Of a stretch of 64,000 nucleotides of DNA, positions 63,259-64,000 are shown piece by piece. The stretch is from Ianthella basta (lineage: Eukaryota; Porifera; Demospongiae; Verongiida; Ianthellidae): assembly GCA_964019415.1 (NCBI GenBank), contig OZ025869.1:782642-846641 (forward strand). Direction: 5' to 3'. The notes below the pieces were generated by a model. It saw nothing but the letters and a program-made list of their open reading frames with translations. It had not been told where the DNA came from and did not search any database. Made by a program: the position numbers and the translations under genes. Numbering within the stretch: position 1 is the first letter of the stretch; each line of letters starts with the position of its first letter.

Positions 63259-63417
63259 GAGAAGAAGAAGGCGGTGTCGTTCACTGCGTCAGATCTTTCG
63301 GATGCGAAGTCTAAGAAGCAACCGCCGACCCAAAAGTACGACAGAAAGGAGATACAGAAGCGACTGGATATTGAAAACTGGATGGACGAAGAACTGAAGC
63401 GAATTTACGGCGTAGAG
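63253..63417 (+). CDS. First exon of an unrecognised gene
   Basis: Fifty-five codons (MAEKKKAVSFTASDLSD… ending in ENWMDEELKRIYGVE) run to a gttagt donor at 63418 in phase 0. The peptide is charged and lysine-rich, without signal peptide or TM segment, and is likely cytosolic or nuclear. The start codon lies in a TISU-like context. I do not recognise the family, and the rest of the gene lies beyond the window. An in-frame upstream ATG at 63196 exists but has a poorer context. Confidence 0.6.
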
Positions 63418-64000
63418 GTTAGTTGTTCCTACAGAACGTCCCCTTGGGTTTTCAGAGTGGTTCCACTCGACAGTGCATTCTCCGCACTGAGCATCTGCAT
63501 TTAACCTGTTATAAGGTATTATTGGTGGGTTATGCTGCTCTTTGTAGACTGGTTTCAGTGAGTGTGGCGCAGACGTGAATTGTGTGTTCTCTCATCCAGT
63601 GTGACCCGTCTGCGCAGGTCACCGTGTAAGGCAGTCCTCACTCTAAAGTTGTCAGTCTCCCTGGTCCCTAACTAGCAATGATGGCGTAGCGCTAAATATT
63701 CCAGCCCATCTCAGCAGCGCAGCCATCTCTTAATAAGGGCATGCTGTCACTGGTCCACAGGAGGCTGGTCGTCTTAGACAGGCTTCGCTATGCTGCCCAG
63801 CCAACAGTGGTGCTTAGACAGCTTTGTGTTAGCTCTTGGCAGCAGGAAATGTAGTCTAGCTAAGGTAGTGTGGACTAGCCAAACCAGATGGGGTATAGCT
63901 ATTGGTGTGTGAAGTCTGGGTTTTCACTGTGTAGAGAAAGAGTACACTCTTAAAATTAATGTGCTTCTCACTACTTTCCCTCTGCCCTAGCTTAGAAATG
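63418..64000. other. First intron of the terminal gene
   Basis: No further exon is identified up to the window end. Words such as gtcttagacaggctt near 63770 belong to the dispersed repeat also seen at 62690 and 54560. Confidence 0.4.

Overview
The window is metazoan nuclear DNA: many introns with GT-AG boundaries, long CA/GT microsatellites, minisatellites, transposon remnants and mosaic extracellular proteins built from symmetric phase-1 exons. The family mix suggests an early-branching animal, most likely a sponge (possibly a cnidarian): secreted collagen-like/fibrinogen-like lectins, EGF-FN3 receptors and an axonemal dynein. This placement is an inference from gene content, not a proof.

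Region 1 (1-20.6 kb, + strand) is the 3' part of an axonemal dynein heavy chain gene best matched to DNAH1. Twenty-five exons can be placed, from the first stalk helix to the stop codon at 20019. One exon (14585-14786) carries an apparent one-base deletion. The 7.8 kb intron 6381-14195 holds a 30-copy 35-bp minisatellite, several Tc1/mariner-type elements sharing TACGGT ends, a Penelope-like GIY-YIG remnant, and a complete intronless collagen-lectin gene with its own TATA box.

Region 2 (20.6-32.7 kb) is a 12 kb array of a 10-bp repeat (tcatcttgcY) with nested higher-order duplications and a 200-N assembly gap. Its long plus-strand open frames are products of the repeat, not genes.

Region 3 (33-61 kb) is a cluster that interleaves two kinds of gene. 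Three paralogous type-I membrane receptors (R1 at 33224-36493 minus; R2 at 40447-43240 plus; R3 at 54085-61215 minus) share a signal-peptide exon, EGF exons, one FN3 exon, a TM exon and a tyrosine-bearing tail. Between them lie secreted collagen-like lectins: F1 with a true fibrinogen C-terminal domain, G2 and G4 with an uncharacterised FReD-like domain, a truncated copy G3, and two relics. R3 additionally carries HRM, GAIN-like and GPS modules, as in adhesion GPCRs, but is followed by one TM helix instead of seven. Its GPS has lost the usual cleavage residues. R2 has an in-frame TAG inside a skippable EGF exon. G2/G4/F1 are mosaics of one another. The picture is a rapidly evolving ligand/receptor or recognition locus; that function is an inference.

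Region 4 (61.2-64 kb) has a MITE-like element with imperfect inverted ends and, at the far end, the first exon of an unrecognised plus-strand gene with a YY1/TISU-type start.
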